Source: Heliocybe sulcata
Lineage: Eukaryota > Basidiomycota > Agaricomycetes > Gloeophyllales > Gloeophyllaceae
NCBI GenBank assembly: GCA_004369045.1
Contig: ML213518.1
Location: forward strand, 630,208 to 694,207
Length of the DNA stretch: 64,000 nucleotides
Direction: 5' to 3'
Shown here: positions 36,737 through 48,026 of the stretch, piece after piece
How the letters are laid out: each line of letters starts with the position of its first letter
How positions within the stretch are numbered: the stretch's first letter is position 1
Position numbers and translations under genes: made by a program
The notes under the pieces: model-generated
The model's database searches: none
What the model was told of the DNA's origin: nothing
Seen by the model: only the letters and a program-made list of their open reading frames with translations

Positions 36737-38480
36737 TCAACGCTCCGACATCTGAGCCAGGTAGTCGGACAGCTTAGAACATAGGATATGAAAGACCATC
36801 GGTTAACACGAGGCAGCGGGAACATACCTTCAAAGCGCCAGACCGAATACTGTCAGCCGCGTTCTGTACATCTGGATTGGCGAGGACCTTCGCGATTGCG
36901 TCTCGAGCTGCGACCTCAAGGCCCGCAAGACTCCCGTCACCGAGAAGCCCGCCTTCAGCAGCCATGCTCGCGGCCATCTCCTCCTCTTCGTCCCGCCCAA
37001 AGTACTGATTGGACGAGATCGACGTCGCGCCTTGGAACGTCGTGAGCCTCTGCTGCGCTTCACTGACCGCCACGGGGTCGTACGATCCACGCCCAAAGTA
37101 CATGTCGGACGAGATGGCCTTCTGATTTCCAAACTTCTCTCTTGCGGCCGTAGGCGCGTCGTCCACTACGGCGCTGTAGTTGACATCGTTGCATACTGTC
37201 AGTCAGACGGCAAAAGCAAGATAAGGTACGCGCACCTTCTCGATGTAGACGCTGAGGCAGCAGCCGCCACGGGAAGGGCGCCGAACCCTAGTCTCTTCAT
37301 GCCCATACCCAATCTACCGGTATCGATGCTATTTCCTCTCGGACTTACGAGGCCTCCGTTTGCGGTTCCGGAAGACGCCTTCGAGTTCAGCTCCATGGCT
37401 TTTATCTTCGCTGCCGCTTCCAGTAAATCTGCCTCCTGCTTTCTCCGTTCTTCGTCCTCTGCTTCCTTTTGCCGATCATACCCCAGCTGCTTTATGCGCT
37501 CCGCCTCTTCAGTAGCCTTTCTTTCTGCCTCCTCAAAATCCAAAGGTGCTGCAGCCTTCTTTGCGCCCAGCCCACCTAACTTGGACTTCTTAGGTGCAGT
37601 GGTGGAGGGAGTGGTCGTAGAAACTGTCGATGACGCAGAGCTGAGACGAGATGCTCCCAGCTTGGCAGGACGGCCAGCGGTACTAGAAGATGAATTTGAG
37701 CGGAGAGATGAAGAGGTGACTGTGCGAGTGGCAGGTGATGATGTCCGTCCCAGCATGGGAGGCTTGGCAGCCGCTGTAGCTGGCTGCGGGGTTGCAGCCT
37801 TCGGTTTGTCCCAAGATGAAAAGAAATCGTCATCATCACCTCCTGCTTTGCTAGCGGCAGGCTCAGAGACATCAGTCATGCCCTCTACAAATACGCGATC
37901 TGGGAATCTATCGCGTAGTCACAGGGAACAGTCAGGAAGGCATAAGGAGTTGGTGTGCAGGGGCATACAAGCAAGACGCACCTAGCTGCGTCTTCTTTGA
38001 CACGTTTTGCTAATTCTTCCTTGTATAACTCAGCTATTCTGCTGCTATACTTTCGCTTCGTGTCCGAATCACTGAGCAGTGCCGATCCACCATGCTTCGT
38101 GAAGAACTCGGTAGCGGAAGCATTGCCACCAACTTTCATCGTACGTAACTGATTCAGTTGCCAACTGTCCAAATTCGTGGATCTGCAATCACACAACGTC
38201 TGAGCAACTCCTTCTGCCGAAAGTACCACTGCACACACCGGACGAAACTGATGTGAACGCCCATGTTCCTATGCACACTAGAGCAATCCAAGCAAATGTA
38301 GAGGCCGAAAGTAACGCTAGACCAAGTGGGATTACGAGCTTGACAGTCGAAACACATCTATGATTTCCGCTCATCATTGCCCGTAGAGTGTATTCTTCGA
38401 TACGAGCTTACCTTGTTCGCCTTCTGCGCCTTGAGCACCTTGAAAACTTGCTCCGTCTGCTCCTTAGTGGGATCCGCCAT
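36737..38480 (-). CDS. glo3: Arf GTPase-activating protein, Glo3/ArfGAP2-3 type
   Basis: A GTPase-activating protein for Arf1 that works with the COPI coat at the Golgi. The ATG at 38480 starts [19 protein letters not shown]. The zinc finger is exact: C-x2-C-x16-C-x2-C from CFDC to CLDC, followed by the arginine-finger region [13 protein letters not shown]. After the GAP domain come a Ser/Thr/Ala-rich linker, a coiled-coil-like region rich in Glu, Lys and Arg (near 37.4-37.55 kb), and two copies of the Glo3 repeat motif, ISSDMYFGR and ISSNQYFGR. The last small exon reads [11 protein letters not shown]. The repeat motifs place it in the Glo3 branch rather than Gcs1. Confidence 0.94.
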
Positions 38481-40556
38481 CGTAGAGACCGGTAACAATG
38501 TAAGAACCAGCAAAAAGGGAGACGGATGGACGCAACCTCGGAAACGACGTGTAGGGGACGTGTCCGATCCCAGCGCGTCCGGAATATGCGATACGTAAAC
38601 CGGGGTCTTTGCTGCATCGCTAGGGAGACTGTCCGGGGTACTAGAATAGCTCTCATATATATCTGGGCAAGCGCTCCCTTTCAACACAACACTCGACAGC
38701 CTCACCAGGAAAATGATAAAATAGTCTTTGCTTCATCACCGCATCTTTTCTGGTCTCAAGCGGGATCTTTAGAGAAAGTAGACCAAATTGCGACAAAGGG
38801 GGGTCTAAGACGTCTTCAAGACGGATTAAAAGACGGTCGAATATTTCGAGCCAAGTGCCTTCGTGCCGACAATTTGGACCTGATGTCTGCATTAACGTGC
38901 ATTCGCGTCAATATATGCGTCTACAATCACTTTTCTGGTCCCGCTCAATGCTACGTCCCTGGTGAGTCTTGCGTTACGGTCCCGCATGTAAAGTATCCAG
39001 CTAACTTCGCTGGTGCCTCATCTCGTTAGGATGGTGAAGGTCGCCGTATCCATGCGCACGGTTAAACTTGCTTTCAGGTTATGTACGATGTCTCTTCCAT
39101 ATTGTACCCCAGAGATTACGAGCGAACAAGCAATTGGTAAGTACGACTTGTTCTTCAGTCTTAAGTATCACTGGTTTGACGCTTATGACGTAGTTTCCTC
39201 TCTCTGTCGGTCTCATCATATGTTACCCTAGAAATTACGAGAAAACAGCACATCTGTGAGTACAACTTGCCCTTCGGTCTTGAATTGATGTTCGTAGCAT
39301 GGTTTTGGCTTTCCGGCAGTGGGGTCCAATGATTAACATTGGTAAGCTAGCGGCACCGAAATCTAACTCGAGGTCGTCCTGTGGATAGTCAAATCAGTTC
39401 CGAAGTTTCTCTGTCTATGTCCCAGAAGTGGATCCTTCTGCCATTCAGCATTTGCACCAATCTCTTGCGGGTCGTTGGGCATAATATCCAGATTATTGTC
39501 GCTCCACCGTATGTTCCCCGCTACATCTTCACGCCCTTCACCGGTTGCTTTACGGCAGTGCGCACCCAATCTTCAATCATTTCAGCTTTAAGACCTGGTT
39601 CCCGGCTACTCGACCTGCGCCTAATCAGCATACCGCGCCAATAGCTCGCCAGTCCCGACGTAAACATGACGCGCGCTGACCACCGCTGAGGAAGAGGCGG
39701 TGGGCACGAAGTCCCCTTCTTCCGTCTTGGAACGGTGGATCGGGCACGGGCAGCGCATGAATAGTACTGATTACGCGTAGGATCACGTCCTGCCGGTGCT
39801 CACACGTCCAATCCGAATTGAAATCGGGGTCGGTGCAGTTGTACCTTGTCGAACATTTTACGCAGAGTGCTGTTCGTCGCCGAGACTTCGATTGTCACTC
39901 CAATTGACTGAAGGGCTCTGGTTTGGAGCATGGCCGACTCTTCTAAGTCGCCTGTAAGTGCTTCAGCCATTGCGACGAGGACCGATATCGCGGACGTGTC
40001 GTGGATCGCTGGACTTTTGCTTCCTGTTGTCTGCCTTGCAAGTTCAAGTTAGGGCGGAACGCATTGTGGCTGTGGCAAAGAAATCCTCCAGTATAATTCC
40101 CATGCCACATGTCCATGAATTCGGTAACTTTTGCGATTGCGACAACGTTGCAGTGCTGCAAACATTGCCGACACGAACCGAAAGTTCCAAGGTGAGCGGC
40201 ATGTATCGGTCAGGTTATTGCAGGGACTGCGGCTGAGCATTAGCTGGTCTTATTCAGGGGCCGTTCCTGGCATCGTATGCCCGCTTTTAACGTTGACATG
40301 TTTACACTTTGCGTGTGCCTATCCCGAGTCGCCGACGATAACTTACTACATACTCTCAGCGCTGAATATCGAATGCCGACTATCAGCCGCGCTTAGTGCT
40401 TAGGATGCCTATCAGATAGCGCCTCAATATACGCGCTCACGTGACCCACAGGTCCTTATCTCAGTGCGGGGAACGGACTGATACCAGTGATAGCAAGGGA
40501 CTACAAATGTCGGCGAAGCACACTCTTGTGCGAAGAGGGACCAGTTTCTTGTCGAC
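38481..40556. other. 2.1 kb intergenic region with a duplicated intron-like unit
   Basis: Between the ArfGAP start and the agmatinase-like gene start. No complete gene is supported. A tandem duplication with splice-site-like edges lies at 39106-39281. A chain of possible micro-exons runs from about 38.94 to 39.44 kb but hits a stop in the frame I could follow. A CACGTG site lies near 40439, about 115 nt upstream of the next ATG. Confidence 0.45.
39106..39281 (+). repeat. Tandem duplication, 119-bp period, splice-site-like edges
   Basis: Segments 39106-39162 and 39225-39281 match at 42 of 57 positions without gaps. Each has an acceptor-like CCYAG, a 24-nt block, and a donor-like GTRAGTAC. In one phase the blocks read EITSEQAI and EITRKQHI. 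Confidence 0.55.
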
Positions 40557-42385
40557 ATGTTATCTGTAGGCCTTCTCGTCCTCGCTGCCGTTGCTGTGCG
40601 CGCCTCGCAGGCCCCGTACCGCGTGTCCGGGGAGGAGTCTGCCGATTTCGAGAGGCTCTTCTCGTCCGAGCTGCTCTTCGCCGATACTTGGTCCCGGGAA
40701 TCGTGGAACGGCTTGGTGTCCTTCGCCCGCGCACCTCCTCTTAGGTGCTTTGGTGCAGACTCCGATGAGAAGTACGACGTCGCTGTGCTCGGCGCCCCGT
40801 TCGACACTGCTACGAGCTTCCGGCCTGGGTACGAGGAACTCGCCAGTCTATGTGAAATTTAAACTAAGTGACTGGACTTGCAGAGCGCGTTTCGGCCCTA
40901 ATGGCATCCGCCAGGGCGCAAGACGGTTGGGCGTGGACAGAATTAACGTGCCTCACAAAATCCGGATCAGCGACTACCTGAGTGTCGCGGACTGTGGCGA
41001 CGTCCGTGAGTGCTGTTCCAGTTGACGTATTACAATTGGTAGTAAGCTTAAGCATGAATAGCCATGACCTTCGTGGATAACAGGGTCGCACTGCGCCAGC
41101 TAGAGTATGCGAACAAGGAGCTTCTTTCTCACACTGCAGCACGCTCGTACAACGGTACGAGCCTCGCAAAGGACGGAAAGTACCATCCTCGCGTCCTGAC
41201 ACTGGTAAGCAATACCTCCTGAGGTGGGTATGCTACGGATCTTGACTCTCGCACAGGGTGGCGACCACACTATCACACTGCCTCTTCTGCGTGGCGTGTC
41301 TGACATCTACGGCCCAGTCAGTGTCATCCACTTTGACAGCCACCTCGGTGAGTGCCTTCCTATCTTCCGAAATATGTATCCACTGACGACCCGGTCCTTA
41401 GACACCTGGAAACCCAGGTCCATAGTACGCCCTAATCGTGTGTCCGGTGTGATAGGGATTGACGCAGGCACAGAGCGGTCCCAAGTTGCCCGACGAGGAG
41501 ATCCCCGGTGCCATTAATCACGGTTCCTACTTCTATTGGGCGTACAAGGAGGGCCTGCTGGCACCCAACAACTCCAACATTGTGCGTACTCCGTCTTCCT
41601 TCCCGTTCGTCCGCTGACTCTCGCGGCTACGATGCAGCACGTCGGCATCCGTGGCGCCCTCGGCAGCTGGGACGACTACAAGAACGACTGGGAGGTCGGC
41701 TTCCATATCTCGCACGCCGAGGATATCGAGGAGGTCGGCTACCAGGGAATCGTCGACAAGATCAAGGAGGTCGTCGGTGACAACCCCGTCTACAGTGCGT
41801 CCAGCTCTTCGTTGTTTAGTGTCGGTTCTCAAGACGTGTCCTCTAGTCACGCTGGATATTGATGTCGTGGACCCTGGCATGGCACCCGCGTAAGCACTCA
41901 CCTATTCTTCTGAGGTGGTTCCTGAATTTAATAACGCTTGCGACAGGACCGGAACGTGAGTTAACCGATCGGCTGCCGTATGTCCCAGATGGAATTCTGA
42001 CGAACCTTTACAGCCCTGAGATCGGCGGCTTCACGACGCGCGTACGTGCCTCAATTCTACTCCGACGGATCGGCTCTAACCGTCGGTACTATCCTGTAGG
42101 AGATCAAGAAGATCCTGAAAGGCCTCGTAGGCCTCAAGATTGTCGGTGCCGATATCGTCGAGGTTGCTCCCGGTACGTCTCCCTCCACAGCCCGCAGACA
42201 ACTTTACCTAACCAGGACCCGTCTCATCGCACAGCATACGACACCCAAGGTTCGTCCACTCTTTCTTCTCCAGATCCTACCCCCGACTAACCTCATCCCC
42301 TACAGACGAGATCACCCAAATCGCAGCCGCCAACATTGGGTGGGACATGCTCGCGCTCATGGCCAAGACACCCGCAGTTGTATAG
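40557..42385 (+). CDS. Secreted agmatinase-like ureohydrolase (arginase family)
   Basis: A binuclear manganese hydrolase of the arginase/agmatinase family, releasing urea from a guanidino compound. The ATG at 40557 opens a signal peptide ([19 protein letters not shown]), so it should enter the secretory path. About ten small exons follow. Metal-binding motifs are all present: [17 protein letters not shown] joined to DTW across an intron, and [14 protein letters not shown]. Agmatinase-type features include [15 protein letters not shown] and [14 protein letters not shown]. An NGT sequon and [19 protein letters not shown] are seen mid-protein. The C-terminus is [20 protein letters not shown], stop at 42383-42385. 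The family call is firm; the natural substrate outside the cell is unknown. Confidence 0.92.
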
Positions 42386-43119
42386 ACTACCATGTATCCT
42401 ATGATTCCTATCTCGACATCCCATTGGCGATAGCACGCCGACGGAGGCTATCAGTAGCCAAGTGAGACGATCAGCGGTACAGCCGCGGCGCGGAGGGTCT
42501 AGTCGATATCGGTGTTCCCGCAATAGGCAGATTCCGCTCGAGATATGATATGATGCTGCTTCCAGGCGCGGCGTTAGTAGCGAAGCTTCCGCTTGAGGAT
42601 CTTGGCGGACGGAGGTATCGGCCACGATGACTACGCGTAACAGACGCCAGGTCTTCAGCTTCTCGGACACATCAGAGGAACCTCGAACTGCGACTGCCTT
42701 GGACGAGATTAGCAGCGGGATTGCATTGTATTATGCGCAGGGTTACCTGTGAGAAGCTTCTGAACACACTCGACACTACCACGTCCCGCTACTTGTATAG
42801 CAAATCGGACTCGACAATTTAGTCTATCCCAAACACAACGGACAACTCCTAGTGTCCCAAGAACAAACCCTAGAACAACAAATACACAACGAGGGAACGG
42901 CTATAATAGTACAGGGCATTACCTGGGCATGTGAGAATGGGCAGAAGCTGAGGGAGCTAAAACAGGCCCAGACACTGGAAGAACGGACACACGCGTTCGA
43001 GGTAGAGTTAAAGCGGGAGTAATTCCTCATCGATGACGATCGAGTATGCTACGTTGACCCACGGGGAGGGCGCGAAGCGGAAACTGCTCAGAGTTGAGCA
43101 AGGACGTGGAGAAGCCTGT
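42386..43119. other. Convergent intergenic region with an orphan open frame
   Basis: Between the ends of the agmatinase-like and F-box-like genes. A plus-strand frame of 74 codons at 42801-43022, without ATG, reads like real protein and is listed separately. The rest shows no gene. Confidence 0.45.
42801..43022 (+). other. Orphan coding-like frame, possible exon or remnant
   Basis: The frame runs from just after a TAG to a TAA and has no start codon. Its content is helical and charged (LVSQEQTLEQQIHNEG, then NGQKLRELKQAQTLEERTHA), like the tail of a coiled-coil protein. No matching upstream exon was found before the agmatinase-like gene ends, so it may be a gene or element remnant. Confidence 0.3.
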
Positions 43120-44337
43120 TCAGCTCGGGCTCGAGATTTGGGAGTCAAATATGGAGGGGCTGAGGCTGAAGCCGTCTTCTTCAGATATTTTGAGCCGCGA
43201 GCCCGGCTCCGAGCGTACGAACGTCCACGGCCGCTTTCCGCCGTCGTAGTACACGACACGCGCGAGCGACGGGCGCGCCTGGACGAGCCCGTCCGTGACG
43301 TGCATGCAGAACGCAGGCGACCACGTAAACGGGGGGATGACGAGCGTCTCGAGGGCGCGGAAGCGCATCGCGTTGCCCCAGAGCTCGGATATCTTGGGCT
43401 TCGGCTGCAGCGCAGTGACGGCGGGTGAGAGGTAGTCACGGCGCAGGCAGGAGCTGAGACGTACTGTGTCCTGGCCCTGGAAGACCCACATTTTGAGGCC
43501 GACGACGCGCTCGGCGATGATCTCCATGATTTGGAGCATACTGCTCTGCCAGCTCCCGTATAGACGGAGGGTGAGGAGGGACGGGCTGACCGCGCCGAGC
43601 ATATTGAGCAGCGCGCGCTCTTCAATGTCGCTGTCGAGACTCGCGTTGAGGTCGAGGGTAGAGATGTTCAGTGTGGCCCCGCGTAGCATCGTCACGAAGG
43701 ACGCGGGCGCGTGTAGAGTGTGTAGACCCGATAGGAACCCTTCCGGGAGGTCCACCTGCTCGTACGAGTTCCAGAGGTGATAGCTGCGACAGCGGAAGTC
43801 CGTAAGGTTGGGTTGGCTCTCGAGGAAAGGGAATATGCGGCGGTCGACGAGGAAATTACATGTGAGCCGGTGCAGGTCGAGCTTCGGGCATTGTGTGAGG
43901 ACGTGGAGTGGCCCTGGAAGGTTCTGCGCGTAGTCGAGATGATGGAACTCTGTATCGTCCCATGTCACTTCCCTCAGCCTGGTCAGACCGTTGAGAGTCT
44001 GCTGGATTTTGTCGAGTCCTTGGGCGCTTCGCAGCTTCGCTGTCGTCGTGAGATGAATGGATTGGACCTTTGTCCGGAACCTGTCCTTGCATGGGCCCGT
44101 CATGGTACGGCAGAAGGAAGACACACTCTCCGCCGATAAGCAGCGCACTGTTCGATACAGGACGCGCTCTGCTTCGGCTTTGAACGCCTTGTTCACCCGG
44201 CAGAGACGCGCAAGGCTAGGCTGGTGGGGAGTGGGCGCGGCGAGGCACTCGGCGAGCGAGCGGTAGAGCTCGACAGGGATCCTGGAACAGAGTCGGCCGT
44301 GGTAGGTGCCGGCGAGGTCGTGCTTTGAGGTGGGCAT
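43120..44337 (-). CDS. F-box-like / leucine-rich protein
   Basis: Second member of the fungal F-box-like group in this window. The single exon from the ATG at 44337 gives about 405 residues; the open frame extends upstream without another ATG. The F-box-like N-terminus is RIPVELYRSLAECLA, then LARLCRVNKAFKAEAERVL. Leucine-rich segments follow (for example GLHTLHAPASFVTMLRGATL and LTLRLYGSWQSSMLQIMEII). It has no intron, unlike the other two members, and is longer. The role as an SCF substrate receptor is inferred from the family. Confidence 0.78.
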   Translation of the reverse strand: MPTSKHDLAGTYHGRLCSRIPVELYRSLAECLAAPTPHQPSLARLCRVNKAFKAEAERVLYRTVRCLSAESVSSFCRTMTGPCKDRFRTKVQSIHLTTTAKLRSAQGLDKIQQTLNGLTRLREVTWDDTEFHHLDYAQNLPGPLHVLTQCPKLDLHRLTCNFLVDRRIFPFLESQPNLTDFRCRSYHLWNSYEQVDLPEGFLSGLHTLHAPASFVTMLRGATLNISTLDLNASLDSDIEERALLNMLGAVSPSLLTLRLYGSWQSSMLQIMEIIAERVVGLKMWVFQGQDTVRLSSCLRRDYLSPAVTALQPKPKISELWGNAMRFRALETLVIPPFTWSPAFCMHVTDGLVQARPSLARVVYYDGGKRPWTFVRSEPGSRLKISEEDGFSLSPSIFDSQISSPS

Positions 44338-46165
44338 GATGGGCGGGCGGGTGGCGGGACCGTGCAGGACGGCGAGGACGAATGTTATAACAGCATACAC
44401 ATTGGGCTAGTGCATACACGATTGGAAGCTCGAATGCAAACTCCCCACGATCCCCATACGACATCGCGGTCCAGAACGGATCGAAGCGCCCTAAAGCGGT
44501 TTCGAGTGCCTGTCGCCCGTTTATAGGGCCATCGATGGTCAGGAGACTCCCAAGCCCAGACTCCTCCACCGACATTACAAACACGCCCTTCAGTCTCATG
44601 ATTCCAGCCGCCGGGATGTATGAAACAACTGGGTAGAAGCCTGGTAGCTGTTTAAGGAAAGACCCTGAGGACTTGTCTGCGACATTCAAGTGCTTTCATT
44701 ATACACTCCTGCCTTCACTTGCGTGCTATCATGAACGGTAGCTGAAACGCCCATTCAGACCCCTTAAATTACTGCTCACATTCAACCAGAATATATGGGG
44801 CTTTATAAAGTCAGAATGTCGATATGTGCAACGGCAGATCATTCGTGATGTCTGGCACATATCAATTGATCTTGACCTGTGCCGCTGTCTAGTATGCTAT
44901 TGGAAGGTATATGTGAAGCCCTATTGAGCAACGGTGCAGACAGTCGACATGCAGACCCAGGTTGCCTCTGAAGACCGCCGGAATCATTATAGGCCGCGTG
45001 TGACTGGTTGTGACCAGACTTTTGCAACTCCCCTTCACCCCCCGTAAATCTCCTCCCAAACGTACTCAAAAAAATTCGGGTAAGCTCAGACACGTAGATA
45101 TACATTGAGTAATATATTATATATAAATAAATTGAGAATGTGCGGGACGGTCGTGAATAAGGAGACGAAAAATGGGGCACGCGTCACGAGAAGTTGTCAG
45201 TCATCGAAAGATCCATCTTCTTGCAGGGTATGTTACACTCGGGACTGGCTAGGAATAGTATCAAAACACGTTGTAAAGTCCTTTAACTAATCCCGGTTGA
45301 GGAGTGGTAGAGCGCGTCCACATACAGATGCGGTTTTGCAGCTTCACGAGAGCCAAATGCCGGGACGAAACGTGACGTATTTGGCTACGTGTCACGGGGT
45401 GACCGGATTTCCCAACTCCCATACACTTTCCGGCATCTCTCCTACACTGTTCAGACTCACAAATAAGATCCCAAAAAATTGTACGTCAGCTCTTTATAAC
45501 ATTATACATGATGCCTACAAGAATTTGTGTTGGAAGCATGAATATAGATCGGGAAAGTCAGGTGATTTTCCAATTTTTTGCAACTCCCCTGCAATGGTAG
45601 TACACGAGCCGGCATCTCTCCTCCACCTTCCACAGCAAAGAATCAAATCACAAAAGGTCATAATCATGTACTAATTACATCTAAGCACAATGCCATGGAG
45701 ACTATCTAGCAATCAGTGCAGTGTAGAGGAAGCTACATGCGGATTCGCAGATACTTTGATGGCACTAGCCTTGCCTTATATTGAGTCAAAATCAAGGATT
45801 ACACATAAGACTACCAGTGTACTGCATAAAGACTACGAACACCTGTTCTAGAAGAGCTGATACTACACCCGCCCAGCTTTCAGTTCCAGGGTCCTACTAA
45901 GCCGCTACTCGGCTCAGATGCAACGAAAACCCCGCTTTCCCAGTCTTTCGTTTACGATATCGTTACGACTTCGAATGTAGTCTCCGTGTCATATCAATCT
46001 AAACATGAAGCTCGGGCCCGCTATACATTCATTACGATAGTACCCTACATTTATATCAAGCTCTATCGATTCGGTCTGGATCCCAGTACCCTATAGCACG
46101 CTAAAATACAAGTCTGCCTGCACCTCCCGCCGGCACCTAGTCCTTCCACAGCGACCTGTCGTCGA
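44338..46165. other. 1.8 kb intergenic region with diverged repeats
   Basis: Partly AT-rich. A minus-strand frame just upstream of the F-box-like gene (to 44689) looks protein-like in places but has no start or domain. Three related segments near 45.0, 45.4 and 45.6 kb are described as a repeat. No complete gene is seen. Confidence 0.45.
45015..45660 (+). repeat. Three diverged copies of a dispersed repeat
   Basis: Segments at about 45015-45085, 45405-45480 and 45580-45655 share CAACTCCC followed at similar distances by a CATCTCTCCT-like block and an A-rich end. The second and third share CCGGCATCTCTCCT exactly. Confidence 0.4.
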
Positions 46166-48026
46166 TCAACGTTGCGGTTTCCCCGTACGAAGTAGCATCG
46201 GCATTTCGTCTTCCAGTTCTGTCGAGTAGTTCAAGGGCTGAGGCTTAGCGTACCCTTGATAAGAACCGGCACGCAACCAATCAGGCTCCTTGTAATGATG
46301 TCTTGAATTGTTAGCGTCTTCCAGCATGTCCAGCTTCTCGGTACCTGCGACGACAGCGGCACGTCAGCACCACCCTGGCCATCAGAAGCAGACAATAAGC
46401 CACACGCACCTCCCCCATCTCGGCGCTGCTCGAACATCTGCGCGCTCGCAACGAGGAGACCCAGTATGAACCCAAACAGCGCCGCGTTGTTGCCTAGAAG
46501 CATCGAGATCATGCTCAACGGCGCCTTCCACTCCTTGCTCGTCACAGTACACAGATACGAGCTCATCAGCGCCCGGTTTTGCAAATCGCTCGATGCCAAG
46601 TCCTGCCCATTCAATTCAGTACGCAACGAGGACGCGCGTGGACCCTGGACAGACCAGTATCAGGTTCAACGTGCGCAGCGTGTAGCTGCGCATCTGCGTG
46701 ATCGTAGTTGGCTCCGCGAACCCTAACGCCGAGTTCGCGTCCGCTGTCTGCAGCCGCACGCCACCGATGCCGTTCACGTTCAGCACCAGACCGGACACAT
46801 TTTTGGGGGTCGTCTGCTCGAACAGATCCTCGATGGGGACGCTGGGATCGGATTGACCGGCGAGGACAATAGGGTGCGTGGCGCCGAACCCGCCGTCCGC
46901 CTCCGAGTCGAAGGTGGCATTGATAGGCAGGTACGCGAATCCGTCCAGCCACATTGACAGGTCGTACACGGTGGTAGGCGTAATGGACGTGTCGCTCGGC
47001 GGCGTCGCACCCGTCTGCCCATACGGCGGGAACAAGACTTGCGGGAACGTGCCATTGTCGAACTTGAGGCTGGCCGAATCTGAATGAGCTCGCCCTCACA
47101 GCAGAATGCATTCAGACTCACTCCTGCAGGTATGCCGCTATGCCGTATATCTTGTTCTGAATATACCCCTGACCTGTCTTGCTCCAGTTCGGCGCGACGT
47201 CTATACCCATGTCTTTGGAGCCCGCTGTTCATACAAGAATGCGTTTGCCTTACCTCTGGTAGGATCAAACGTGGAGCACAGCGACACCGTCGTGGATCGC
47301 GAGTCTATATAGTTCTTGACCTGCCCCGACGAACCCGAACTATTGATGGACACGGCGTTCAGCGTCGGCACGCTCGCGTTCGCGCAGACTTCGTAGGTGT
47401 AGGATTGGCCGCCGAAGGAGTATAATAGGGACACGAAGGTCGCCTACTCACGCAGCCGACGCTCTGTAAATATCTAACTCAAAGAGGGAGTGAACCGCAC
47501 GTACGTTCGCCTGCAGCAACGCTCCGCTATACCCAAATCCCGTCCCATCGCTCCCGGATGTTTCGATATCCGTAACGGACCACTTGAACACGCTCGAGTC
47601 ATAGGAGAACAGCGCATCGCCGACGTTGATGCTCCGCGCGGTACACGCCACCGTCGCGTTGTTCACGTAGTTAGTGAGTAACACAGACGTGAAGGTTTTG
47701 TTTTGGCCTTGTGTTAAGACGTTCTGGGTACGAGCAAGGTAAGTCATTCTCGCTTGTTGGAATAGAAACTCGGCTCACCCATATTGTTAGGCCGGAATAG
47801 ACTAGAATCTGATAAAGACGAGTGAGCGAGACAAGGCAGTCGCAAAAGTTTCTTTTACTTACTGCTGCAACGCCCAGAAACGCAACCGTGGTCCTGTGTC
47901 TGAAATCCCGCTGGACCGGGTACCTGCCCTCCTATATCAGCCTCCAAGCGCGTCGAAACAACGCTCGACATACGATGAAAAAGGTAAGAAACCGAAGAGC
48001 GTCCAGAAGATCCCCGTCCTAGCCAT
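46166..48026 (-). CDS. Membrane glycoprotein of unknown function
   Basis: I do not know a function for this family. The model starts at the ATG at 48026 (MARTGIFWTLFGFLPFSS), splices to HRTTVAFLGVAA and ILVYSGLTIW, which together make an N-terminal membrane anchor. A long extracellular part follows, with many N-glycosylation sequons (NKT, NAT, NAS, NSS, NVS). Examples are TYLARTQNVLTQGQNKTF, VYDLSMWLDGFAYLPINATF and ALGFAEPTTITQMRSYTLR. Near the end are LTSKEWKAPLSMISMLLGNN and the second membrane helix ALFGFILGLLVASAQMFEQR. A cytoplasmic tail (DWLRAGSYQGYAKPQP) ends with a stop at 46166-46168. Several exon edges are inferred from frame only. Confidence 0.68.

Noticed and set aside
37032-37985. 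317-codon plus-strand frame
   Set aside because: It lies wholly antisense to the ArfGAP coding exons and reflects their codon bias.
44338-44689. Minus-strand frame upstream of the F-box-like gene
   Set aside because: Starts at TTG, overlaps the F-box-like start in another frame, and has no domain; most likely leader or promoter DNA.
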